Positions 54,100-64,000 of a stretch of DNA of 64,000 nt are shown here, one piece after another (positions within the stretch are counted from its first letter, which is position 1; every line of letters starts with the position of its first letter). The stretch spans positions 8,866,001-8,930,000 of the forward strand of contig JAJTUQ010000001.1 in assembly GCA_021399445.1 (NCBI GenBank), in the 5' to 3' direction. Source of the DNA: Xylogone sp. PMI_703 (taxonomy: Eukaryota; Ascomycota; Leotiomycetes). The notes below the pieces were generated by a model, which was not told the DNA's origin, searched no databases, and was given only the letters and a program-made list of their open reading frames with translations. Both the position numbers and the translations under genes were made by a program.

Positions 54100-56172
54100 T
54101 TAAATTTTGCTAAGCTCGTATTCCGCAATAAGCTTTTCAGCCGCAGTTTGACCGACAACATATGCTACCGCCTGTGTGTGAGCGCTAGACATCTTGTTAG
54201 ACATTCTCACGTAAGAGGTGGGATCAGTTACTTAGGATTGAATGGGCAAACACTGATGTCAGCGACTCGAAGTTTCTTGAGGCCGTGCACTCTCAAATTA
54301 GAATCCACCACGGCCATCTTATCAGATGACTGTCCCATCTTAGCCGTACTCGAGAAGTGCCACAGTGGGCCGCCCACTTGTTGAATAAATGCCTAGTTGA
54401 GGTGAGCATGCGCTCCCGAAGAAATAGTCAAATAGATTACCAAAATGTCTTCGTCACTCTCACTAGCCGGAGCAGTGATAGGCCCTTTAAAATGGCTTTG
54501 CATAGTTTTAGTGCTCATGAGTTGTCGCTCAGCTTTGACGGCTGCAATAAGTGTGGCTCTGTCATACGGATTGGACAAGTACTTGGGATCAATTAAAGGA
54601 GGCTCCGAAGGATCGTTAGATTTGAGCGTAACCTCGCCTGTTGATTGAGGGTTCATGTGTAAAACAACGTGGCTTTTGTAACTGGATTCTGGAGGCATCG
54701 TGAAGGTTGGAGGAATCAATGGCCCGCCCTAAGCTGATATTAGTTGAATATAATCGAGTTGAATGAACGTTTTGTTACCGTTGCGATCTCCCAGGTTGGG
54801 ACGTCAGACCTAGCAATATGCTCACGCACTTCTTCCGGAAGAGCCTGGAATTCCGGAATCTTTTCAAGTGCAGCATCCTTTCCAAATATCATTGCACTGT
54901 CCTTCATATAGAAAGCGAATGGCCCAGAACGATCACTCTTCCACTTCTCCAATGCAGCATGGTGCCGTTCCGCTTCGGTGTCGAATTCGGACCTCCCATC
55001 GTAATTTGGGCCCATCATGTCGCATATGATAACCATAAGGTGATCCGATGCATTTTTACCAACTCCGGGTAGCTCGTGAATAGTTTCGATGCCGACAGTC
55101 TGTAACTCTTCCCTAGGGCCGATCCCAGATAAGAGCAGAATTTTTGGAGTATCGATTCCTCCTGCACTGAGAATCACCTCATGAGTGGCATATACTATTG
55201 ATGGTAAGCGAACAGTTTCAAAAAAACACGTAATAAATAGAAGCAGTATATATCTGACCTATTCTCCCCGTCGTGGTTTTCACTCCCACTGCCGTATCGC
55301 GTTCCATTAATACTTTCGCCACTTGTGCATCAGTCCACACCGTCAGATTCTTGGGACAGTCAATTAGGAGCTTGTCAGCGACAATACGCAGTCCATCTAC
55401 AAGCGAAGAATGTCCTATGCTTATACCCAATTCGTTGCCAGAGTTCAGGTCTGGGTTAAGTGGTAGCTGTAACGTAAACGTCAGCTTCATCTTCACTAGT
55501 ATATGGTATGGTGTTAGCATACTCCCATTTCTATTCCGGCGTCCATAGTTTTCAAAAGATGTCCCTCTGTCTCAGTTTCAGGTATTGATACGTGTATAGG
55601 GCCACTATACCCATGATCTTTCTTGTCGGGATTTACATATTTTCGAAACTTATCGTCAATTTTGTCATGGAATGTCTCGAGCTACTCAGTGTTAGCTGGT
55701 CTCACTACAATGTGGCTAGTCTAATAGCACCTGTCGGTAGCGGTCTTTGATTCGACTCCATGCCCAGTCGCTATCACCCACCAATTTGGCCCACCTGTCC
55801 CAGTCGGCAGCTGGTCCTCTTGTCCACACAGTAAAGTTGATCATTGTAGAGCCCCCGAGGCCTTTCCCACGTTGATACGGAATGGTTCTCCCTCCTAGGT
55901 TCGGCTGGGGGACCGTTTGGTAGCCATGGTCGAGATGAGGCAAGGCAAAGGCATTCATGAAACGGTCATATGGTCGACGATTAATGTGATCGAGTCCCTT
56001 ACCTCCAGCTTCAAGCAGAAGAACTGAGGGATGCTTGGCGGAGCTAGCGAGACTGGTGGCCAGGGTGATTCCAGCAGGGCCGGCTATAGTCAAAAGAATT
56101 AGTAGCTATCCAGCAAGTTCACTTTCAACAAATCTCACCGCCTACAACAACAAAATCATATGTCTCCGACAT
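54100..56172 (-). CDS. GMC-family FAD oxidoreductase (choline dehydrogenase/aryl-alcohol oxidase-like)
   Basis: Eight exons in transcript order: 56172-56139, 56083-55731, 55681-55523, 55466-55259, 55194-54779, 54728-54441, 54392-54232, 54184-54100; 567 aa, every junction in frame. The FAD-binding VVVGAGPAG spans 8-16 (across intron 1); LLLEAGG, the GMC signature GKGLGGSTMINFTVWTRG, and VILSAGGIDTPKILLLSGIGP follow. The catalytic pair is H498 in WHFSSTAKMG and H542 in FNPNAHTQAVAYVVGQTAAEKLI, the layout of aryl-alcohol oxidases. No signal peptide, so probably intracellular. It oxidises an alcohol or similar substrate of unknown identity. It diverges from the Zn2Cys6 gene at 57028, whose promoter carries repeated CGG-type sites. 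Confidence 0.92.
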
Positions 56173-57027
56173 GGTGGGCAGGGCCGGGGCTGTATTCTAA
56201 TACTGGAGAGAATGCGCAAGAAGCAAAAATTCTTAGTTTTGAGCGCTGTCTTCATCTCGCGGGTCTTTATGTACGCAAAAGATTGCTCTGGGGAATGTGA
56301 GACTTACGTTACATTAGTATGGATAGCCCTAGCACTTATATCAGTATGTGATATTAAAATCTACACAGCTTTCATGCTTTACACTTTAGGCGCACTACGG
56401 ACAATACAGCGTTTCCCCTTCAGTACTATCACGTTAGGCTCCACCAAGGGAGTGGCTTCTCGACTAATAGTAATCGTCAGGGGATAATATTGCCTTTATT
56501 AATCAAAATTAGTAATAATACAGAGTAATTAGTCATTTTAAAAACTCTATTTATCTCTTAAATGAATACTTTTTCATAGCTAATAGATTCTATTTTTATT
56601 TATATTATCGTATATCCAATGTAGCTGCATAGGTCTTAGTAATTCGTTATAATTACAGTATATCCGCCTCCAACAGTCTATAAAGATGTATAGGTCGGGG
56701 CTGGAGAAAAGTGGGGACAGTCAGTGCGGATAAAAGGTAATAAGCACGCTAAACCTATTCCAAACAGCTAGTACGTCAATAGTGAAAGTGATAAATGCTT
56801 AAAAGAACCTCATACCACGTAATACTGTGTAAATGTCCATGCAGCTGACACCCAATGATGACTAGCGGATATTCTGAAACGGCTGCGGAAATTGCGGACG
56901 CCCGCGGACGCCCGCGGACAGACTTAAGATGCGGACTGCCACAAAAGCCAATGTCGCCGCTTCTGACCGCATTTTGCTGCACACTCTAAGGGATTCTACT
57001 ACGCGCCAGCCACGCCATTCGACCACA
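56173..57027. promoter_or_regulatory. Divergent promoter between GMC gene and Zn2Cys6 gene
   Basis: 855 bp without a supported gene between two outward-reading genes. The half near the GMC gene is ordinary; 56470-56650 is very AT-rich; the half near the regulator carries the GCGGAC repeat listed separately. Confidence 0.5.
56894..56919 (+). promoter_or_regulatory. Three tandem GCGGAC units, candidate zinc-cluster operator
   Basis: GCGGAC occurs at 56894-56899, 56904-56909 and 56914-56919 with a 10-bp period, creating two CCGCGG palindromes (56902-56907, 56912-56917). It lies 109-134 bp before the ATG of a Zn2Cys6 regulator. CGG triplets are the standard half-site of this family, and the same hexamer recurs in the epoxide hydrolase promoter. 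Confidence 0.5.
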
Positions 57028-58832
57028 ATGGAGAACGCAATGGCAACCTCGAGCAGCTCTATAATCAACCACGCTAATATGGCATGTTTGTCATGTAGAA
57101 CCAATAAGAGGAAGTGCGACAAGCTACTCTCAGGATGTTCACTATGTACAAGGTACCTCTGTCGAAGGAAAGTGTCCATCTATGTTAACAAACGCCTAAC
57201 TCTCTGGTATAGTAGGGGCTGGAAGTGTGACTACTCCGAAAAACCAAAAGTGAGGAAGAAGAGGCTGAAGGCTCCTCCAATTACGGATGTTATGTTGGCA
57301 AGATCTGCCGATGGAATGTCTGGTGGAAACAGCTTCCCACCAAGTTTCTTCTTAGATTCGAGCATCTTCATTGCCCTCAGGTTAGATGTTCCTAGTGGTG
57401 CTCAAGTCTCCACCCCAGTCTACATCAAAGAGATCATAGGAGATATGGGCAGCATTCGGGCGATTGTATCCCGGTACTTTGAATCAGTCCATCGCTGGAT
57501 GGCGATCATATCAAAAAAGTTCTTTTACATACAGCATCTAAATCCTATGTCTCAGCTACCGGGTGATGTCTCTTTACTTATTCTCTGTATGAAGCTGATC
57601 ACGTGGCTTCCGACTGCGAGCGGAGAGGACTCCAAGTCTATTCATTATTATGCGGCAAAGCGATTCTACTCCGAATTAGAAGCGATGGGAATTTACAGTA
57701 TCCAGATTCTGCAGTCAGGGATTCTGATTGCGCTCTATGAGTTTGGACATGCTATATATCCTGCAGCGTATCTGTCTATTGGCGCCTGTGCTAGATATGG
57801 ATCGGCATTTGGCTTTGACAGCAGTAATATTTCTTGCATACCCGAGTCAGGTGACTGGATACAAGTCGAAGAAAGAAAGAGGTCATGGTGGGCAATTATG
57901 ATATTAGATCGGTACGTTGTGAAATGCTTCCTGTTCTTGCTGGTGCTCACTTACCTGGCTTTCAGTTGCGTAGCTCTAGGTGATGCGAAACGAGCATTGG
58001 CGATTCAGGAGCCTGGTATGTCGAGCATCCTGCCCATGAACGACACTGACTGGGACGAAGGGGTAAGACTTCCATGTGCTTCTATCAGAGTGGTTGGCTT
58101 AAAACTCTTAGATTCAAACTCCCAACAAGCAATATACTCTTGGATCAGCATCGGATTTGAATATGGGGAAACTCGCTCGATTAGTACAAGCTGCTCATCT
58201 ACTTGGACGAGTGTTACGGAACGCTTCGGACGAGATCCCTGACGAAACTTTCCGGCGACAAGAAGCAGTGAAACTTTACCGAGCACTATCTGCTCTACTC
58301 AGTCTATCAGAAGCCGAGAGTTCTATAACAGAGCTTGAGTTCTGTTCACAGATTGCTATATGCAATTGGTGATGATAAACTTAGTCCTTAAAGAAAGTAC
58401 AGCTAGCTAACAGTTGAACAGCGCGCTTTTGGTTCTCTTTAAGACCCATAAGGGTCTGATAAATGACTTACCGTCTCAAACGGAGCAAAAATGGGACACT
58501 AAAGTAGCGGTCGCGAAGCGCGCAGCTGAAGTCTGTAAAATTTTCCTCACAACTGAAAAGTATCCTGTAGATCGGATCGCTCCCCTCGTCGCACATTTTT
58601 ACTATCAGTCAGCATTGTTGTATTTTGAAACGTATCAGAGTACATGGGGCGGGGATTCGTATGAAACTTTCGAACTCTTGAAGCGTGGATTATCCGAGAT
58701 AGGTAAAAAATGGCAGTGTGGAGGTGAGATGTGTGAATCAGTTCAAAGATCTACAATTCCCGGAGACTAACCTACATCTTAGATGCTTACATAAAAATGT
58801 TACAGGCTAAAGAATTCTTATGTTCTCTATGA
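57028..58832 (+). CDS. Zn(II)2Cys6 transcription factor
   Basis: Exons 57028-57152, 57213-57911, 57966-58075, 58149-58368, 58422-58723, 58783-58832; 501 aa, all in frame. The zinc cluster C20-x2-C23-x6-C30-x6-C37-x2-C40-x6-C47 is split by intron 1 between C40 and C47 and is followed by the basic KVRKKRLK linker. The fungal-specific domain contains HRWMAIISKKFFY, LILCMKLIT, SGILIALYEFGHAIYPAAYLSIGACARYG, ERKRSWWAIMILDR, DWDEGVRLP and ARLVQAAHLLGRVLR. Intron 2 (57912-57965) can also be read through in frame, which would add a hydrophobic stretch; splicing is preferred because the family sequence is continuous across it. Probably controls the divergent GMC gene and the downstream epoxide hydrolase. 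Confidence 0.9.
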
Positions 58833-59008
58833 GACTTGTCCTGCCTTCATCAGAGATCTTGGTCTAAATATAACCCTTTCTACAGGATCATATGTGGATC
58901 TCAACCTCAATACAATCTTAAAAGAATATGGACGGAACGTTCTACTAATATCCTAGTGCGCCCCGGTCATGACATCAGATCCAATCTCATGCACAAAGTG
59001 TGGGAATG

Positions 59009-59209
59009 TCACATATGGAGCCAATGGCTATCTGGAAATGACCACAAATCATAGCACATGCTCTGTATCTGCTTATGCAGACCTCGCCATCGATCATGTA
59101 ATGTAGAAAGGGGCACATCGAATGTATATGCTGCAGCTCGAATTGACGCCATTTGTTGATTTTTGACTGCGTTTATATCTTCTTGTTCAGGACTAGGCTT
59201 TTTGGTCAT
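59009..59209 (-). pseudogene. N-terminal fragment of a pogo-type transposase
   Basis: A 66-codon piece whose first 45 residues resemble the psq-type helix-turn-helix that opens fungal pogo transposases: SIRAAAYTFDVPLSTLHDR is the recognition-helix region. Similarity ends soon after and no DDE domain or inverted repeat follows. It is a different copy from the element at 9805-12198. Confidence 0.6.
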
Positions 59210-59358
59210 TAGAGCGTGTTGTGGTTAAGAAATAATTTACTGGAAATGGTGGTGCTGATAGAATTGATGATTTGGTGGAAGGTGTCCGGTGAGACCGGAA
59301 ATTACGTTAATGCATTTGGGGGCTGACCAACCTCTATACTCCCTGCCGTCAACTTGTA

Positions 59359-59375
59359 GTCCGCCGATGGTCCGC
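59359..59375 (-). promoter_or_regulatory. Direct repeat of GTCCGC in the epoxide hydrolase promoter
   Basis: GTCCGC at 59359-59364 and 59370-59375 (11-bp period, each within GTCCGCCGA), about 180-200 bp before the epoxide hydrolase ATG. On the minus strand this is GCGGAC, the same hexamer that is repeated three times before the Zn2Cys6 gene at 57028. Confidence 0.45.
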
Positions 59376-59555
59376 CGAGAGGGATAGATACCTGGCACTG
59401 TCGGTCGATTTCGGCCGCGTAGGATAAGTCAATATAATGTATGGCCTAGGGCAGATTGTGATGCAAAGAGTTGTATGTCGAAATGAGAATACAGTCTCAC
59501 ACAAACTTCGTTTGTTATATGACTAGAAACCGAGTGTAGAACTCCCTTGCTTACG

Positions 59556-60701
59556 ATGCCACATAACCAAAGCATTCATCCATATACCATCGATATTCCT
59601 CAGAGTGAGCTTGACGACCTGAAGTGGCGATTGGCCAACACACGCTGGCCGGATGAAGAACTAGTTTCAGATTGGAGCCAAGGGGTTCCTCTACATAAAG
59701 CTCGTGTCCTTTGCGATTATTGGCAAAACAAGTATGACTGGCGGCGCTTTGAACGAGAAGCAAACGCTCTCTCACAATTCGTCACCAAGATAGATGGGCT
59801 GGATATTCATTTCTTCCATGTGCGCTCCAATCATCCAAATGCCCTCCCAGTGTTACTCGCCCATGGTTGGCCTGGTTCCTTTGTGGAATTTATGAAAACA
59901 ATCAAGCCTCTCACTGATCCAACTGCATATGGAGGTCAAGCAGAAGACGCGTTTGATGTAATTCTACCGTCTTTACCTGGCTGGGGGTTTACAGAAGCAC
60001 CAAAGGAAGTGGGTTGGAATATGGACCGTACTGCAAGAGCGTGTATTACCCTAATGGATCGCTTGGGTTGTGATCGCTGGGTTGCACAAGGTGGTGACTA
60101 TGGTTCAGCTATTGTCACATTAATTGCAAAATTCAGACCAAAGGGTCTAATTGGCATTCACCTGAACCTGCTATTTGCAATTCCAGAGCGCTTAGGCGAT
60201 GATGCAACAGCTGAAGAGAAGGAGGCTATGACTGCTTTCATGCTTACTCAGACAGAACATAGCGGATACAAACACGAGTCATCAACACGTCCACAGACCA
60301 TTTCATATAGCCTGAGTGACTCCCCGATGGGGCAAGCAACCTGGATATATGAGAAGTTCTACGACTGGACAGATAATAAAGGTGATCCTGAGGATGCTCT
60401 AAGTTTAGATGAGATGTTGGATAACATCTCTGTTTACTGGTTCTCTCGGAGTGCTGCATCATCCTCTCGTGTTTTTTGGGAAGTGAAAGACTTCAAGTTT
60501 GATATCGGGGCCATTGATCTACCAGTAGCAGCGATGATATTTGAGAAGGACATCTTCAAACATCCGCGCAAGTGGATTGACCGAGCATATCCTAATTTAA
60601 TTCATTTTAGCAAGGTTCAGAAAGGGGCTCATTTTGGCTCATTTGAACAACCCGAGTTGTTTGTCAAAGATCTTCGCGCGGCATTCACGGGTTTGAGATA
60701 A
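59556..60701 (+). CDS. Epoxide hydrolase (EHN domain plus alpha/beta-hydrolase fold)
   Basis: Single exon, 381 aa from ATG 59556. The epoxide-hydrolase N-terminal segment runs from PYTIDIPQSELDDLKWRLANTRWP to about residue 95. The hydrolase core has the oxyanion motif HGWPGS (103-108), nucleophile D181 in QGGDYGS, and base H359 in KGAHFGSFEQPE; GYKHESSTRPQT contains a Tyr (239) suited to protonate the epoxide. No signal peptide. The enzyme opens epoxides to diols; microsomal-type members act on lipophilic or xenobiotic epoxides, and the fungal ones also serve in detoxification. With the GMC oxidoreductase and the two regulators it forms a plausible catabolic group. Confidence 0.94.
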   Translation: MPHNQSIHPYTIDIPQSELDDLKWRLANTRWPDEELVSDWSQGVPLHKARVLCDYWQNKYDWRRFEREANALSQFVTKIDGLDIHFFHVRSNHPNALPVLLAHGWPGSFVEFMKTIKPLTDPTAYGGQAEDAFDVILPSLPGWGFTEAPKEVGWNMDRTARACITLMDRLGCDRWVAQGGDYGSAIVTLIAKFRPKGLIGIHLNLLFAIPERLGDDATAEEKEAMTAFMLTQTEHSGYKHESSTRPQTISYSLSDSPMGQATWIYEKFYDWTDNKGDPEDALSLDEMLDNISVYWFSRSAASSSRVFWEVKDFKFDIGAIDLPVAAMIFEKDIFKHPRKWIDRAYPNLIHFSKVQKGAHFGSFEQPELFVKDLRAAFTGLR

Positions 60702-61362
60702 GACGTAGAGCTTCAAGGGTACATGCATGTATGTAGCGATACTTTCGTGGTAAACTTTGATATCTCGAAATATCTGTTAAAATATAGACAGTTCGATTGC
60801 TGTGAATGTTTGTTCATCATTTGATTACCTAGCACCCGGTCTAGTATCGCAACTGTGAGATAACAGATAGGTTAATTCTCTATAAGATGCATGGAAGAGT
60901 GTATAAACTGATCTCTGGCTTTTAAGAAAATAGACAAAGCGTTCCTTTTATAGACACGATCTAGCTTCTAGGCAGCGGCCAGTCCATGATGCCAAGCTGC
61001 GATATGCTTAACAGTGCAGGTATACTTATATTCCAGCTCCCGGCACCACGTGTCCCAACAAAGAGTATCTTATCATTACAGTGTTTACTCCACTTAAAAA
61101 ACGTATTTTAAAGCTAAGAATAGCCTGCTAATAATCCTAAAAAAGGCCATTGTGTAGCTGCAAAAAAATCAAAAGTTAATAAATCTGCCTTAAATGTATA
61201 TTATAAGGGGTAGAATCAACACCTCTAGGAGACGCAACACTGTTTATACATTAAATACTAGGCATTTAACCTCAAAAAATTGAGGAGGAAAATGGAAATT
61301 CAAGTAATACCTAACTATGTATATAAAACCCACACAGTAAAGCTTTCATTGAACGTAGCCTA
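60702..61362. other. Intergenic between convergent epoxide hydrolase and membrane protein genes
   Basis: AT-rich 3' regions. No gene or repeat recognised. Confidence 0.55.
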
Positions 61363-63273
61363 TTATACGTACACCGTCCCAGCTCTCGCCGTCAGAACTT
61401 CAACTGGATCCGCAAGCTTTAACTGTCTTTTTACCTCTGACCCAGCAGTAAAATTCTCAACTTCTCCCAATTTTAATGCCCTTCCTCCCATGCTTCTGAC
61501 TAACTGCGGCAACGGCGCATTTGAGCCTGGACCCTGCAGCAGTGGTGCATCGAATGCCTTAGCTGTTTCAATTGGATTCAACGACATTCTTCGTCCTAGC
61601 TCCCACCATCCGATGAAAGTAGGAACAATAAGCATAATAAATAGCATCGTCAGAAGCGTGCTGGCGATGAGAAAGCGGTACTCTGAATGAAACACATTGA
61701 CGTTCATGGTCTGTTGCATCGCCACTAGCTGAGGAGCAGGAGGAGTGCCGGTATTGCGAAAGGGAAAGTCAGCTGCTGCCATAGAAAGCCGGAAGGCCAT
61801 CGCGTTGAGTGCGGAAAGGATATGTGATGTTGGATCTGTCCAGTTTGAGGAGCAGGCCAGTGGGCTGCGTAGGCTAGTACTGTTTTGGACACCGGAGATG
61901 TTCGTAGATGAGAAGTCGAGAAATTGGTTAGATAAAGTGTCTGGAAGGCTTATGACGTTACCTACTGCACCCGCATAGGTGTACGTCGCCTTGGACGAGA
62001 AGAGGTTGTTGGCTGCAAGGTAGAGGCCACCTATGGTCCATTCTACGTGGGCAGCTCCGCTATCTACATCGGAAATCCATACTAGTGGTGCTGGCGCCGG
62101 TTGAAAGGATTGAGTTGTCCCATCGCTAAGCATGTCGCCAATTGTGAGAATATTTCCGGTGATGTTCACTGGGTACCGCAAGGTAGCAGGATACAAGTAG
62201 CAAGTCCTCTCCGTCCGTACGCCGGAACAGTCAGCGGGGTTACTGCTGTTGTTTGTGTAAGCTACATCCATGGTGATATAACTGGAAGTAGAGGTATTGC
62301 TGGGGTTGAGCAATGTGAAGGGATTAATTGAGAAATTCACACCGAATGGAGAGGCCGCTTCGCCGACGGACTGGTAAATACTGTACTTTATAGGACCGCT
62401 AGTTGCGTTACATTTGGCTGAAAGACCACCGGCTTCCACATAACCTACACAGGTATCTTTGCACCCAGAGAAATAGCCTGTAGTGTTAATGGGAGTTTGG
62501 CTGTTGTAGCTGTCGAAGGCGGAGATCATGGGTGCCATCATGACTTGCTCATCAGAGCTGCGACCAGCTTGATACCCCGTAAAACCCCAAGGTATCTCAG
62601 GTGCAATTCGCGCGGTAACGTTAACTGGTAAAGTCCTCTGGGCAGTTATTACGTTTGAGGCTCTTTGAATCAAAGGCTGGTCGATCGCGATGACGGTGAC
62701 GGCAATGCTTCCCAGTGCCACAAGGCTGAACTGTCGACCGGAGAACAGGGCAGGCCAGAGGCTATCGGCATAAGCCCAATTATCATGCAAATCTTTAACC
62801 GTGCTTCCTCTGAGCGCTTTATACCACCATGCTATCGTCACACCCTTATTGAAAGCCAAACGCGCGAGCATGTTGGTCCCCGCCATCAGGAAGGCCAGGT
62901 AGACCGTCGGCGAGAGAGTCCAGCTAGAAGTAGGCTGGCCGTCCGAAACCACAAGGACTGCAATCGAAGCAGCTATGCATGCTACACAGCCAAAAAGAGC
63001 CAGAACGCCTTGACATGGGAACTGCTTCCAAACTCCAGGCGACCATTCATCTCCTTCTTCCTTTTGCAGTGGATTCCTTGACCAACCCAACTCAGGTTGG
63101 TATTTCGGCTGAGACAAAGCCTCTGTGCTGGAGATAGGGTGAATTTCGACAGTGCTGGCAGTCCCAGGCAGTTTTCTTCGAATCGTCTGTGCACAGGATT
63201 CCCTCGAACCATTACCAAGACGGGAGAGTTCGATATCGGCTAACAAACTACCAGATTCGGAATGCTGCGACAT
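61363..63273 (-). CDS. Uncharacterised four-helix fungal membrane protein (DUF3176-related)
   Basis: Single exon. ATG 63273 gives 636 aa; an in-frame ATG at 63405 would add 44 residues with no membrane or signal character. Three helices lie near the N-terminus (ALFGCVACIAASIAVLVV, TVYLAFLMAGTNMLARLAF, SLVALGSIAVTVIAI), joined by the family block WWYKALRGSTVKDLHDNWAYADS. A large loop of about 380 residues with many Asn glycosylation sites and paired Cys follows, and one final helix (LTMLFIMLIVPTFIGWW) leads to a cytosolic tail. Such proteins are common and numerous in filamentous fungi, and no function is established. The Cys-rich loop suggests an extracellular or lumenal sensor- or receptor-like part (inference). 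Confidence 0.8.
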   Translation of the reverse strand: MSQHSESGSLLADIELSRLGNGSRESCAQTIRRKLPGTASTVEIHPISSTEALSQPKYQPELGWSRNPLQKEEGDEWSPGVWKQFPCQGVLALFGCVACIAASIAVLVVSDGQPTSSWTLSPTVYLAFLMAGTNMLARLAFNKGVTIAWWYKALRGSTVKDLHDNWAYADSLWPALFSGRQFSLVALGSIAVTVIAIDQPLIQRASNVITAQRTLPVNVTARIAPEIPWGFTGYQAGRSSDEQVMMAPMISAFDSYNSQTPINTTGYFSGCKDTCVGYVEAGGLSAKCNATSGPIKYSIYQSVGEAASPFGVNFSINPFTLLNPSNTSTSSYITMDVAYTNNSSNPADCSGVRTERTCYLYPATLRYPVNITGNILTIGDMLSDGTTQSFQPAPAPLVWISDVDSGAAHVEWTIGGLYLAANNLFSSKATYTYAGAVGNVISLPDTLSNQFLDFSSTNISGVQNSTSLRSPLACSSNWTDPTSHILSALNAMAFRLSMAAADFPFRNTGTPPAPQLVAMQQTMNVNVFHSEYRFLIASTLLTMLFIMLIVPTFIGWWELGRRMSLNPIETAKAFDAPLLQGPGSNAPLPQLVRSMGGRALKLGEVENFTAGSEVKRQLKLADPVEVLTARAGTVYV

Positions 63274-64000
63274 GGCGAAGTTGTTCAGTAGCTGTCTAAG
63301 CCTTAAAGTGTATTGGGAAGCAAAGAAGCCCGTCACCTGAAAAGAACTGATGTTACGGTGTCGAATTCTTGTTAAACAAATTGCTGGATTGCCGTGCACA
63401 GACATGAAGCGCCTTAGCGCCTGATTATGGTCGTCTGTTTTTGTAATGAATTTCTGGCCTGAATCATCTCCTGTTTCTCCTGGAATAGCGGCATTAGGGC
63501 TGTGATGAGGGCGGGTCCTGAACGTCTGTCAGCTTACCATTCCTGGACAGCTGTTTTACGCGAAATAGCACTCTACTACACTATTCTTGTCGTAGAGATT
63601 CAGGAGCTCGAAAAGTACTTATGTGAGTTCTCATAATAGGTCTTTAGCAGTCGGAGCTGAGAGGTTAAAGCTATCGTAATAGGTATAGTCGATGGGTCCA
63701 TGGCTTTACGCTAAACCTTTTCCGTTTAATCATGGTTGCAGTTAAGGAAGCTTGAGTTTTTCTACTAGAGTAAATCAGCTGCTAAAATGGAGTTGGTTTA
63801 ATCTCAAATAGTAATAGTTAATGTCCCTGTTGGATTCGGCTTTTAGACCTCATTCTCCTTCTTAATGAGTTGAAAAGCTGAATCCAAATACTCTTTTGCT
63901 CATTTTGCAATAATCCCCGTTGGAACCGTTGCTAGTCACTCTGTACCCTGCTCACGGAATGAGCCTCAAAAACTCATTTTGAACAAGGGGCAGATTTTTG
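63274..64000. other. Terminal intergenic region
   Basis: Promoter side of the membrane protein gene; no other gene recognised before the window ends. Confidence 0.5.
63830..63887 (+). repeat. Short palindromic repeat, copy 2
   Basis: Arms TTGGATTCGGCTTTT and AAAAGCTGAATCCAA pair with one mismatch around a 28-bp loop. The unit and part of its right flank (TTGCTCA..TTTGCA) match 39204-39262 read on the opposite strand. Confidence 0.65.

Larger units (their letters stand above)
58833..59555. other. Intergenic between regulator and epoxide hydrolase
   Basis: It holds a transposase fragment (59009-59209) and the GTCCGC repeat in the epoxide hydrolase promoter, both listed separately. No other gene recognised. 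Confidence 0.5.

Noticed and set aside
57912..57965. Read-through of intron 2 in the Zn2Cys6 gene as an extra membrane helix
   Set aside because: It is in frame but has consensus splice ends, and removing it restores the continuous family sequence.
61280..61690. Plus-strand 136-codon frame over the 3' end of the DUF3176-related gene
   Set aside because: Antisense to a long, well-structured membrane protein frame and without family match.

Overview
The window reads as nuclear DNA of a filamentous ascomycete (Pezizomycotina; Leotiomycetes-like, placement inferred only). Evidence: 44-110 bp introns with GT..AG ends and CTAAC/CTGAC-type branch sites, HET-domain, NB-ARC/TPR and Zn(II)2Cys6 proteins, fungus-only families, AT-rich intergenic DNA, and a transposon relic whose stop codons sit where the family has Gln, as repeat-induced point mutation (RIP) would produce. 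No tRNA, rRNA or CRISPR array was recognised. Intron-exon models were built by hand: each keeps frame across every junction and restores family motifs, but none is backed by transcripts.

Layout. 0.5-9.3 kb: a HET-domain allorecognition protein, then a divergent pair of secreted beta-glucosidase-type enzymes (GH1 and GH3) around a 1.5 kb promoter with a G-rich CreA-like cluster. 9.5-12.2 kb: a foldback repeat and a complete but dead pogo/Fot1-type element (TA target duplication, 42-bp inverted ends) that was itself hit by an LTR retrotransposon, leaving a solo LTR. 13.6-24.5 kb: an orphan fungal protein, an AsaB-like oxidoreductase (305 aa), a membrane-anchored amidase (552 aa) and a STAND ATPase with TPRs (962 aa). 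25.1-34.6 kb: a Zn2Cys6 regulator (604 aa), an AtuA-DUF4387 fusion (611 aa) divergent from a secreted SMP-30-like protein, and a membrane-tethered fucose-lectin-like protein (553 aa).

35.9-50.7 kb is a decaying block: a haem-oxygenase-like diiron oxidase (HDO) gene with three frameshifts, an intact MFS permease, a short 2-oxoglutarate oxygenase, a frameshifted drug-type MFS transporter, a second tyrosyl-tRNA synthetase-like gene, and a frameshifted, stop-bearing, truncated gamma-glutamyltransferase. The TyrRS-like gene is the most striking item: its frame is open over 395 codons, but the residues that should contact the tyrosine side chain are replaced (Phe43, Cys193, Ala200) while the ATP-side motifs are largely kept. 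Together with two oxygenase-type genes and two exporters this could be the remains of a small natural-product locus with an altered aminoacyl-tRNA-synthetase-like enzyme (inference).

50.8-60.7 kb looks like a working catabolic or detoxification group: a Zn2Cys6 regulator, a GMC flavoprotein oxidoreductase (567 aa), a divergent second Zn2Cys6 regulator (501 aa) and an epoxide hydrolase (381 aa). Repeated GCGGAC/GTCCGC hexamers lie in both the GMC/regulator intergenic region and the epoxide hydrolase promoter. The window ends with a large four-helix fungal membrane protein of unknown role and a short palindromic repeat that has an inverted relative at 39.2 kb.
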